From the NCBI RefSeq assembly GCF_000815225.1, contig NZ_CP010427.1, forward strand, positions 1,116,001 through 1,180,000: DNA of 64,000 bases, given 5' to 3'. Under the pieces are notes generated by a model that had not been told where the DNA came from, searched no databases, and was given only the letters and a program-made list of their open reading frames with translations. Shown here piece after piece: positions 1 to 7,654 of this stretch; the stretch's first letter is position 1, and every line of letters starts with the position of its first letter. A program made the position numbers and the translations under genes. Source of the DNA: Allofrancisella guangzhouensis (GTDB lineage Bacteria; Pseudomonadota; Gammaproteobacteria; Francisellales; Francisellaceae).

Positions 1-214
1 CGTAGCCAGCAACATCATGCTTTAATTGCTCAGCAAGCATACCACCATACCACATAGCTTTTTTAGGTACACAGCCTCTATTTACACAAGTGCCGCCAAG
101 CTCACGCTTTTCTATAATTGCAACTTTTTTTCCAAATTTAGCAGCTTGCACAGCAGAAGCTATACCACCTGAGCCACCACCTAAACTTATTACATCAAAG
201 TGATTGTTTTTCAT
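1..214 (-). CDS. gor: Glutathione reductase, N-terminal 71 residues (runs off the window)
   Basis: The 5' end of a class I pyridine nucleotide-disulfide oxidoreductase, read leftward off the window edge. The N-terminus carries the FAD-binding dinucleotide fold (GGGSGG at residues 12-17, acidic E35 at the end of the second strand) and the redox disulfide in GGTCVNRGCVPKK (C43 and C48), the spelling typical of glutathione reductase rather than lipoamide dehydrogenase. The enzyme reduces glutathione disulfide with NADPH in the cytosol. The ATG at 214 follows an AAGGAA ribosome site. It lies 60 bases downstream of the exonuclease III gene on the same strand, so both may share a transcript. The catalytic C-terminus is outside the window, so close relatives such as trypanothione reductase are not strictly excluded. 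Confidence 0.85.
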   Translation of the reverse strand, partial: MKNNHFDVISLGGGSGGIASAVQAAKFGKKVAIIEKRELGGTCVNRGCVPKKAMWYGGMLAEQLKHDVAGY

Positions 215-274
215 CTTTTTATTTCCTTAGTTATTTTAATCATCATGCTTTAAATTCCTACAGAAGTGCAAACC

Positions 275-1063
275 CTATAAAATCTCATAGTCATAACAAA
301 TACTAATTGGAGCATGATCAGAAAACCAATTTTCTTTATAGATATGCTCTGATTTAGGTATTACTTTATCTTTTAGAGCAGGTGTTGAGATATGATAATC
401 AATCCTCCAGCCAACATTTTTTGCTCTAGCTTGCCCACGGTTCGACCACCAAGTATACTGTAGAGGCTCTTGGTTAATCACTCTAAAAGTATCTACCCAG
501 CCCAAATCGTAAAATATATGATCTAACCATGCTTGTTCTTCAGGTAATACCCCTGAAGTTTTACCATAGTTAGATTTCCAATTTTTTATATCTATCTCTT
601 TATGCACTATGTTAAAGTCACCACAAACTATAAAATCTCTTCCAGATTGTATCTGCTGTTTTAATACTTCTGTGTATTTTTCTAAAAATTGCATTTTATA
701 TCCTTGACGGACATCACCACTAGAGCCAGATGGTAGATATAAGCTTGCAATACTAAAATTTTCATAATCAAATTGGATATATCTTCCTTCATCATCTGCC
801 CAATCTATACCAATTTCTTTGATTACTCGTATCGGCTTTTTTTTAGCGTAAATGGCTACACCACTATAACCTTTTTTTGTAGCGTCTTTATAGTCGTAAA
901 AATATCCTTCAGGAAAGTATGTAGGATCGGATTCTAACTGATGAAATTGGGCCTTTGTTTCTTGGATACATAAGAAATCTACATTTTGAGTTTTAAACCA
1001 ACCCCAAAAACCTTTTTTAGTTGCTGCCCGAATTCCATTAGCATTAAAGCTTGTTATTTTCAT
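275..1063 (-). CDS. xthA: Exodeoxyribonuclease III (AP endonuclease)
   Basis: A 262-residue member of the exonuclease III / AP endonuclease family, which cleaves 5' of abasic sites and removes 3' blocking groups in base excision repair. Visible family residues are the N-terminal MKITSFNANGIR (N7), QETK with metal-binding E35, GDFN near residue 150, and SDHAPI near the end with the catalytic Asp-His pair. The frame is open 11 codons further upstream, but the start at 1063 places MKITSFNANG at the N-terminus as in homologues. No clear ribosome site precedes either start. Length matches the family (about 255-270). It is divergent from pheS. Confidence 0.93.
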   Translation of the reverse strand: MKITSFNANGIRAATKKGFWGWFKTQNVDFLCIQETKAQFHQLESDPTYFPEGYFYDYKDATKKGYSGVAIYAKKKPIRVIKEIGIDWADDEGRYIQFDYENFSIASLYLPSGSSGDVRQGYKMQFLEKYTEVLKQQIQSGRDFIVCGDFNIVHKEIDIKNWKSNYGKTSGVLPEEQAWLDHIFYDLGWVDTFRVINQEPLQYTWWSNRGQARAKNVGWRIDYHISTPALKDKVIPKSEHIYKENWFSDHAPISICYDYEIL

Positions 1064-1190
1064 AAAAAAATAGAAGTTGTTTTTGTATATAATCAATGTT
1101 TGTTATTTTAGCATATTAATAGACTTAATATAGGTTCTATAAATAAAACTAAAAGCAAGCATCCAAATAGTCATACATTTCACAATATAG

Positions 1191-2258
<1,068 letters not shown>

Positions 2259-2335
2259 GAGGTAGATAGTTTATTAGATTAGCTAGATTGTATTCTCAAT
2301 GTTTATATTGATTCCGAAATGTACTTCATTAGGAG

Positions 2336-2982
2336 TTATACCAATCCCACTATAAATTAAGACATACATTCCAATTTCTAGTACATATAGATTTAACGAG
2401 TTTAGTATTATTTGAGAAAGCATTCCAAGCTTGCTGTAATTTATCAACTATTTCATCATAGCTTTTAAAGCACATATTCGAAAGGAAATGTCTCTTTATC
2501 CATTGCCATACCTGCTCCATTGAGTTTAGCTCAGGAGAATATGCAGGTAATGGTATCAAAGTTATGTTCTCTGGTATTTTTAGGTTTCTAGATGTGTGCC
2601 AACCAGCATTATCTACTATCAATGCCACATGCCTACCTTTATCAATATGTTTTGATAATCAGTCTAAAAATATCTGCATAGACTGAGTGTTAGTTTCAGG
2701 AAGTATTAGTCCAAAGCTGTCTCCTGTAGCAGCACATCCTGCTGCGTAAATATAACTGGATACAAACTGCTTTTGTTTGACTTTACGAGGCCTAGTTCCT
2801 TTCGGAGCCCATATTCTTGTTAAGCTACCTTGGTGTCCAGCTCTAGTCTCATCTTGTTGCCATATATCTACTATCGACAGATCAATATAATCATCTACTA
2901 ATTCTCTGACATAATTTGCAAAGTTTTTTTATATAATTCTTGAACTTCTTTATCAGACTTAGGATGTTTTGATCTACAACTT
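2336..2982 (-). pseudogene. IS630-family transposase remnant, broken and 5'-truncated
   Basis: The remaining C-terminal part of an IS630-type DDE transposase. In one frame one reads QQDETRAGHQG (first Asp), IVDNAGWH (second Asp) and NSMEQVWQWIK (Glu), so the catalytic triad is present. Three lesions are visible. The frame shifts at a run of seven A on the coding strand (2924-2930), upstream of which KHPKSDKEVQELYKK is read. A TGA stop lies at 2659-2661. The N-terminal half is missing where a palindromic element begins at 2984. The coding part stops at 2350, and ATACCAATCCCA just beyond (from 2336) is probably the outer end of the element. No intact full copy is in the window. The IS630 assignment is from motif pattern; the named element is not determined. 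Confidence 0.85.
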
Positions 2983-2983
2983 A

Positions 2984-3079
2984 TACCAATTCAAAGACAT
3001 ATGTGGTCATATGTTATATACTATTTTTATCGAGAAATGCAGCATATACTATATGACCACATATGTCTTGGAATTGGTA
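2984..3079. mobile_element. MITE-like palindromic element with TA at both edges
   Basis: A ~96 bp inverted-repeat element. The left arm (2983-3010, ATACCAATTCAAAGACATAT...) and right arm (3053-3080) match at 27 of 28 positions as reverse complements, and the central ~40 bases are AT-rich and partly self-complementary. TA lies at both outer edges (2984-2985 and 3078-3079), the target duplication expected of IS630/Tc1-type elements. The arm begins ATACCAATTCC and resembles the presumed IS630 outer end at 2336 (ATACCAATCCCA), so an IS630-type transposase could have moved it. It lies exactly where the transposase remnant loses its N-terminus. No coding capacity. Confidence 0.7.
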
Positions 3080-3106
3080 TTACAGCTCAAAAAAGGCTTG
3101 TACACA
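3080..3106 (+). repeat. Left copy of a 27 bp inverted repeat pair
   Basis: TTACAGCTCAAAAAAGGCTT followed by GTACACA; its reverse complement recurs at 6410-6436 with one mismatch. Together the two copies bracket the frameshifted small gene and the 901-residue lectin-domain gene. This copy abuts the palindromic element ending at 3079. It could be the terminal repeat of a transposable unit or a duplicated gene fragment; no target duplication is obvious. Confidence 0.6.
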
Positions 3107-3184
3107 AGAGATACAGCTAAGCTTAGGAAATTCCTAAACGGATATACAAAATTAATACTTTCTGCTAGCATATTATATAAGTAT

Positions 3185-3212
3185 TATATAAACTATCTTA
3201 TATAAACTATCT
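3185..3212 (+). repeat. Exact tandem duplication of a 14-mer
   Basis: TATATAAACTATCT occurs twice head to tail, 31 bases before the start codon at 3243. It lies in the likely promoter region of the small frameshifted gene and contains TATA-like hexamers in both copies, so copy number could alter promoter spacing. That effect is inferred only. Confidence 0.6.
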
Positions 3213-3242
3213 GGAATTAATAAGTTTTGTGGGAGAATTTGA

Positions 3243-3664
3243 ATGGTATATGATGAAATTATAAGCAAAGGAATCAACAAAAGTTATAATTATTTTACTT
3301 ACTCTAACTATCAGAAACAAATAGAGGATTACAAAAATTTTGGGACGGAAAAATTTGATATATACACATATAATGGAATGACTTATGCTTTAGTCAAGTC
3401 AAAACTTGAGATTGATTATATAGAATTATGGCAATCTAGTGATACGAAGCATTATAATGAGGGGGGAGTCACTATGTTAATACTAGCACCTATAAACCTA
3501 AAGAAGAATTAATGATAGGTCAAGGAGAGTCAAATGCTATCTACCACGGATTAGGAAAATCTACTGTGAAACGTGTTCAAAGATACAACATTGATTTTCT
3601 ATTAAAGGATGATTACTACGAATCTGAAAGTGAATCTAATTACGAGAAAATACAGTTTGATTAA
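3243..3664 (+). pseudogene. Unassigned ~140-residue protein, frameshifted at a run of six G
   Basis: I do not recognise the family. Reading starts at an ATG with a GGGAG ribosome site (3231-3235) and is open to a stop after 89 codons, but the protein-like reading changes frame at the six-G tract 3461-3466. From there the frame GGSHYVNTSTYKPKEEL... stays open to a TAA at 3662-3664 and ends in an acidic DDYYESESESNYEK tail. A seventh G would join both parts into one ~140-residue protein. The restored protein is soluble, rich in Tyr, Lys and Glu, with no signal peptide. Its stop lies 19 bases before the start of the lectin-domain gene, suggesting a two-gene operon. Causes could be phase variation, decay or sequencing error. 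Confidence 0.6.
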
Positions 3665-3683
3665 ACAAAGAGGAGCTTACGCC

Positions 3684-6389
3684 ATGCGATTTAAAACCTT
3701 AACTGTCATCATAGGCCTATCTCTACCTTTAATTGGGTCAACTGAGTTTGGATATAGTTATGATATGAATAAACTTAGTGGCGGAATACACTCTGCTATT
3801 CAAGATGCGTTAAAGGAGCCATTTTTATCAGCTTATGATGTTACAAGTGGTTTTTTTGGAGGCTTACTTCCTCATCCTAACTACGGTGTAGAAATCTTAC
3901 AACAATTAAATACTGTCGAAAATCAGCTTAGCCTAATTGAAAAGCAAATAGTTGCAACTTTACATCTTGACGAAGCTATTATTGATATATTAAACCAACA
4001 AGATACGGATGTAAACTATACAAAGATCATCAGTGATGTATCTGAACTTACATCATCTGCTGAGTTTGACTCAATAACTACAATGTACAGCAATCTCTAT
4101 GGTAATGAAAATTTATCTCATGTTTTACCTATCAGTGACGATTTCTATGATTATGCCTCAAATCTATGTGTGACATCAGGGTGCGAGCCTAATTCTGATG
4201 CTATAAATATGATAACCTCCAAAAATCTAAATAATTTAATTGAAAATTTTCAAAATAGCCTTGCAAATATAAGTATGTGGAGAATTTTAAATCAAGATTA
4301 TATAACGTATTTACAAAACAAAGATGAAATCGTACCAGGATTAAATACCAATTATGTTGCCAAATATGTCAAAGCGACCAGCCCTATTATTAAACTAGAG
4401 ATAAACTATTATCAAAAACTATTAATGCTATACAATATACAAGCACTACAATTGGCTTTTTACTACGCTAATCCAGATTCGATTAAAAACTCTAGTAACT
4501 TTGCAAAAAAAGTAATTGATATAGGGATACTTTCTTCAAAAACTGGAAAAAATGGTTATGAAGAAGCAATGCAGAATTTAACAAAAGCATATATAAACAC
4601 TTTTCTAAATGGCCCAGAAAATTATGTTATCATGAATAATTTTGGTGGTAAATATTTGCAGATCGATAATCAGGGTAGTATTACTTCCAACCCCAATACT
4701 GTATTAAATCCTATACTGTCAAATATAACTAGTTTAAATAAGTATTTTAGTAACACTATTGTAAATAACGAGTCTCAGTTATTTAATACAGCTGCCAATA
4801 ATAATGTATTTGATCCTAATGGAACCGCTGACTTAATGGGAGCTAACTATACGCCTATTACAGCGTTTCTAAACAATTGTCAAATTATTAATGCTGATTT
4901 TCCACTAGATGCAAATTTAACTACGTTAAAGTTTATTTGTAATATCAAGAATGGTAGTCAACAATACACGTTGTTTAAGAGTATAGATATACCATATACT
5001 ATAAATAATTCAGGTAACTCCACTTATCCTTACACCTTTGCTTTTAAAAACCTTGATTTATTTTATGACGGTACTAATAACTATTACTATATTGCTCCAA
5101 TTACGCCAAATTTTAATGTAGGTACATTAAAAACAGTAGGTAATTATGATAATGACTTAACTGAAATTCATGGATTTACTCTTGTAAATCCAGCTAGGAT
5201 TTATGACTGCAAAGGTGGAGATGGTGAGGCAGGCAAATGCCATGCTGCTTATTATAATTTGAGGCTTGAATTTAAAGGCATGGTGCTACTTGCAAACCAA
5301 AATGCTGACAGCAAAACAGCTAGAATGTCTTGTGTTTTACCGGACCAAAAATCTAATGATGGAACAACAATATGTTACACACAAAAGCTTGGGTATGGTG
5401 GGTTTATAAATTATACCTATAATGACTATTACGCACATCAACATAATTCAACTAAATCAAACGCAACTTTATATATATTAACTCTATCAGGACACATTTT
5501 TCCTCTTCAAATTACTTTCCCCAAAGTTTCTGGTAGAAATGAAATAGGTGGATACAAAAGTAATAATCAAGTAGGATCTCAGGAAGTACATTTCCTATGT
5601 TTTGAAGGTTATTCAAAATGTGACTATGAGAATCTTATTTTCTACGATTCTTTAGGAAAAACTATTATAAATTATGATTTTAACAATCTATCTGGACCTT
5701 ATGATACAACTATTAGTGACGCATATGCGACAGCTGATGCTATGTTATTTTATTCTACGCTGTCATTTCAATATTTATTTACACCAACACAAGCATACAA
5801 ACAATGGTTAGAAAACTCTGATACAGGAAAATATGGAATAGGTACTGAAAATCCAAGCTATAGCACTTATGCGCTTGATTTATCATTTATGGGCAAAACA
5901 GGTCCTATTAAAAATAATATTGTAATTTTAATATCCGCGAATGGCAATTACCGCTTAGTATATATAGCTGGTGACCAACAACTTGTAGTTCAGTCAAAAA
6001 ATGGAAATAGTTGGATTGAAAAGTATAATGCTTTTAATTACAGTAACAATAATCCACAGAAGGTTAATGCTATAAGTTTTCAAAATGGAAACCTAGCAAC
6101 TTACTATTACAATTACAACAGCAATTCATATAAGCTAATTAATTCCATTGCCTTAGAATATCAAAATAAAGGTTATAAATGGATAGATGACCCTTATGCT
6201 CAACTTGTGCTACAAAATGATGGTAATTTAGTGATCAAATCATCTAACGCTGATACAATAGATAATAATAAGCTTGGACTTGGTAGTGAACAAATCCTAT
6301 GGGCGGCAAATTGGCTAAACAACGCACCAATCTGGTCAGAATTACAAAACCCACAGATAGAAAATTTTAATGATATAAAACAGAAATAA
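3684..6389 (+). CDS. Large secreted protein with C-terminal bulb-type (B-lectin) domain
   Basis: A 901-residue exported protein. The frame is open 25 codons further upstream, but the ATG at 3684 has an AGGAG site (3671-3675) and gives an N-terminal signal peptide (MRFKTLTVIIGLSLPLIGS). Residues ~30-330 look mainly helical, with long segments such as EILQQLNTVENQLSLIEKQI. The middle, ~330-740, is Asn/Tyr-rich and probably beta, with several Cys that could form disulfides. The C-terminus (~745-880) has the bulb-lectin pattern: ISANGNYRLVYIAGDQQLVV, then LVLQNDGNLVIKSS and ILWAANW, matching the QxDxN sugar-binding signature with Q, D and N all present. Such domains bind mannose. A helical N-terminus joined to a lectin recalls secreted toxins or adhesins, which is inference only. 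It is bracketed by an inverted repeat (3080-3106, 6410-6436). Confidence 0.7.
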   Translation: MRFKTLTVIIGLSLPLIGSTEFGYSYDMNKLSGGIHSAIQDALKEPFLSAYDVTSGFFGGLLPHPNYGVEILQQLNTVENQLSLIEKQIVATLHLDEAIIDILNQQDTDVNYTKIISDVSELTSSAEFDSITTMYSNLYGNENLSHVLPISDDFYDYASNLCVTSGCEPNSDAINMITSKNLNNLIENFQNSLANISMWRILNQDYITYLQNKDEIVPGLNTNYVAKYVKATSPIIKLEINYYQKLLMLYNIQALQLAFYYANPDSIKNSSNFAKKVIDIGILSSKTGKNGYEEAMQNLTKAYINTFLNGPENYVIMNNFGGKYLQIDNQGSITSNPNTVLNPILSNITSLNKYFSNTIVNNESQLFNTAANNNVFDPNGTADLMGANYTPITAFLNNCQIINADFPLDANLTTLKFICNIKNGSQQYTLFKSIDIPYTINNSGNSTYPYTFAFKNLDLFYDGTNNYYYIAPITPNFNVGTLKTVGNYDNDLTEIHGFTLVNPARIYDCKGGDGEAGKCHAAYYNLRLEFKGMVLLANQNADSKTARMSCVLPDQKSNDGTTICYTQKLGYGGFINYTYNDYYAHQHNSTKSNATLYILTLSGHIFPLQITFPKVSGRNEIGGYKSNNQVGSQEVHFLCFEGYSKCDYENLIFYDSLGKTIINYDFNNLSGPYDTTISDAYATADAMLFYSTLSFQYLFTPTQAYKQWLENSDTGKYGIGTENPSYSTYALDLSFMGKTGPIKNNIVILISANGNYRLVYIAGDQQLVVQSKNGNSWIEKYNAFNYSNNNPQKVNAISFQNGNLATYYYNYNSNSYKLINSIALEYQNKGYKWIDDPYAQLVLQNDGNLVIKSSNADTIDNNKLGLGSEQILWAANWLNNAPIWSELQNPQIENFNDIKQK

Positions 6390-6409
6390 TTTATACCTTG
6401 ATCCTAATG

Positions 6410-6436
6410 TGTGTGCAAGCCTTTTTTGAGCTGTAA
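6410..6436 (-). repeat. Right copy of the 27 bp inverted repeat pair
   Basis: TGTGTGCAAGCCTTTTTTGA followed by GCTGTAA; it is the reverse complement of 3080-3106 apart from one base. It begins 20 bases after the stop of the lectin-domain gene. Its run of T after a short GC segment could also help end transcription, but it has no stem of its own. Beyond it, 6437-6596 is AT-rich with no feature I can support. Confidence 0.6.
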
Positions 6437-6596
6437 GAAAAGTTAAAGTAGTTGACCAATTTGATTCTTGATATATAATATCCCATTTGCATTAAGTATA
6501 TTTATCTTTGTTAGCAAAACTATTTAAATATACTTATATGCTTTATTCATTTTTTTGTTCATGGAGAACCTAGATCACTATAGATTATTTATCAAC

Positions 6597-6992
6597 CTAT
6601 TTGTTACTTTTGTTTTTATCATCGTTTTGATTTTGGTTTTTACTGGTACCACCCTTGTGACCCATTTCAGAGAAAGCATCCGGATCATGCTCTTTTCTGG
6701 TTTGAGCGGCTTTTTTAGCTATCTCACTTTCTTCTTCTGGCGACTTATTATGCCTTTCTTGGGCTCCTTTTTTACCCATTTCAGAGAAAGCATTCGGGTC
6801 ATGCTCTTTTCTGGTTTGAGCAGCTTTTTTAGCTATCTCACTTTCTTCTTCTGGCGACTTATTATGCCTTTCTTGGGCTCCTTTTTTACCCATTTCAGAG
6901 AAAGCATCCGGATCATGCTCTTTTCTAGTTTGAGCAGCTTCTTCACTTATTTCTGTCCTACTTTTTTTTGAATTATCATTATCGTAAGCCAT
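6597..6992 (-). CDS. KGG-repeat stress-type protein with 38-residue tandem repeats
   Basis: A 131-residue, very hydrophilic protein of the stress-induced KGG family (GsiB/ConB-like). After a short N-terminus it has three near-identical copies of a unit of the form EIAKKAAQTRKEHDPDAFSE followed by MGKKGAQERHNKSPEEES. The last copy ends with MGHKGG and a disordered Asn/Lys/Asp tail. It has no Cys, signal peptide or membrane segment, as expected of hydrophilin-like protectants that are intrinsically disordered. A strong AGGGGGA ribosome site precedes the ATG at 6992. Family members are often induced by starvation, salt or desiccation; the role here is inferred. The reverse strand is also open across the repeats but only as a by-product of the repeat composition. 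Confidence 0.85.
   Translation of the reverse strand: MAYDNDNSKKSRTEISEEAAQTRKEHDPDAFSEMGKKGAQERHNKSPEEESEIAKKAAQTRKEHDPNAFSEMGKKGAQERHNKSPEEESEIAKKAAQTRKEHDPDAFSEMGHKGGTSKNQNQNDDKNKSNK
6661..6960. repeat. 114 bp tandem repeats inside the KGG gene
   Basis: CCCATTTCAGAGAAAGCAT recurs at 6661, 6775 and 6889, an exact 114-base period (38 codons). Copies differ at only a few bases. Such high DNA identity suggests recent expansion or gene conversion and makes the copy number prone to change by slippage or recombination. Confidence 0.9.
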
Positions 6993-7202
6993 AGCTAGTC
7001 GTCCCCCTTTAGTTGTTAATTGATTATTTGAAAATATTTTCCCATAGGATTGTAGAGGCTAACATTTTCAAGTTAAAGCCTAACACAATATAAAACTTTA
7101 TTTATGATTTTTATAGCAACTATTTATTTGTTAAAATAAATTTAATAAATAACACAGAAAAAGGTTTAAGTCTAAGCGTAAGTAAATTACCAAGTTTGTT
7201 TT

Positions 7203-7370
7203 TTATAGTGCTGCGTCAACTTCAACTATTACATAAAGATCTTCTTCATATATTCCATTATTCTCATCTTGAGCCTCATACTCTTCTAATGCATTTTTTG
7301 CTTCCTCATAAGAGTCAAATATTTCTACTGAGTTTCCAGTTTCTCTATCTTGTACTTCATACTTTCTCAT
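7203..7370 (-). CDS. Small acidic protein, 55 residues, unassigned
   Basis: A short gene with a clear AGGAG ribosome site six bases before the ATG at 7370. It encodes 55 residues starting MRKYEVQDRETGNSVEIF and ending VIVEVDAAL. Composition is strongly acidic (many Glu and Asp). A plausible fold is a small beta-alpha-beta unit, with a central helix (SYEEAKNALEEYEAQ) between two strands (RKYEVQD and LYVIVEVD). I do not recognise the family. It has the same orientation as the KGG gene 210 bases downstream, so both might be stress-linked; this is inference. The opposite strand is open here too but lacks a start signal. Confidence 0.7.
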   Translation of the reverse strand: MRKYEVQDRETGNSVEIFDSYEEAKNALEEYEAQDENNGIYEEDLYVIVEVDAAL

Positions 7371-7498
7371 TGTATATCTCCTTTTTTATTGAACCACTCA
7401 ACTAAATAGAAATAACATAAAGTTAAATAATCTACAAAGTTAAGCACCAAATTTAAGGTCAATTCATGCTACATTTTAGAAAATTTGTTAATCGAAAT

Positions 7499-7526
7499 TT
7501 ACACACGGATATATATTGTTATAATA
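7499..7526 (+). promoter_or_regulatory. Sigma-70-type promoter upstream of pheT
   Basis: TTTACA at 7499-7504 and a perfect TATAAT at 7521-7526, separated by 16 bases. Transcription would start near 7533 and give a ~120-base leader before pheT. It would let pheT be expressed independently of pheS, which is needed because the two genes are separated by the accessory block. Confidence 0.6.
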
Positions 7527-7617
7527 GCATGAGTTATTATTTTAAATTTAAAACTTCACATTATTAGATTTGAAATATTATATAGAATAATGCCCTTAAT
7601 TAAGCTATTTACTTTGC

Positions 7618-7638
7618 AGATGTTTTAAATCAACATCT
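7618..7638 (+). promoter_or_regulatory. Leader hairpin just before the pheT ribosome site
   Basis: AGATGTT and AACATCT form a perfect 7 bp stem with a 7-base loop, ending two bases before the AGGAG ribosome site at 7641-7645. It is not followed by a real T-run, so a terminator is unlikely. It could influence translation initiation of pheT or mRNA stability. Confidence 0.45.
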
Positions 7639-7654
7639 TTAGGAGATTTTATAA

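Noticed and set aside
2969-3205. Open frame of 78 codons on the plus strand over the palindromic element
   Set aside because: It runs through both arms of the palindrome, has no ribosome site and no protein-like pattern.
3609-3683. Earlier start for the lectin-domain protein at 3609
   Set aside because: It would overlap the small upstream gene and hide the signal peptide; the ATG at 3684 has AGGAG and starts directly at the signal peptide.
6661-6960. Regular repeats considered as a CRISPR array
   Set aside because: Units are 114 bases with no unique spacers and lie in frame inside the KGG protein gene.
6555-6971. Long hydrophobic open frame on the plus strand across the KGG repeats
   Set aside because: It repeats with the same 114-base period as the KGG gene on the other strand and has no ribosome site; the KGG frame has an excellent one and a known family pattern.
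7196-7405. Open frame of 69 codons on the plus strand
   Set aside because: It is the antisense of the 55-residue gene at 7203-7370, which has AGGAG and a sensible composition; the plus frame has neither.
7530-7638. pheM-like attenuator with a Phe/Tyr leader peptide before pheT
   Set aside because: The peptide start lies at or before the predicted transcription start and has no ribosome site, and the hairpin lacks the T-run of a terminator.
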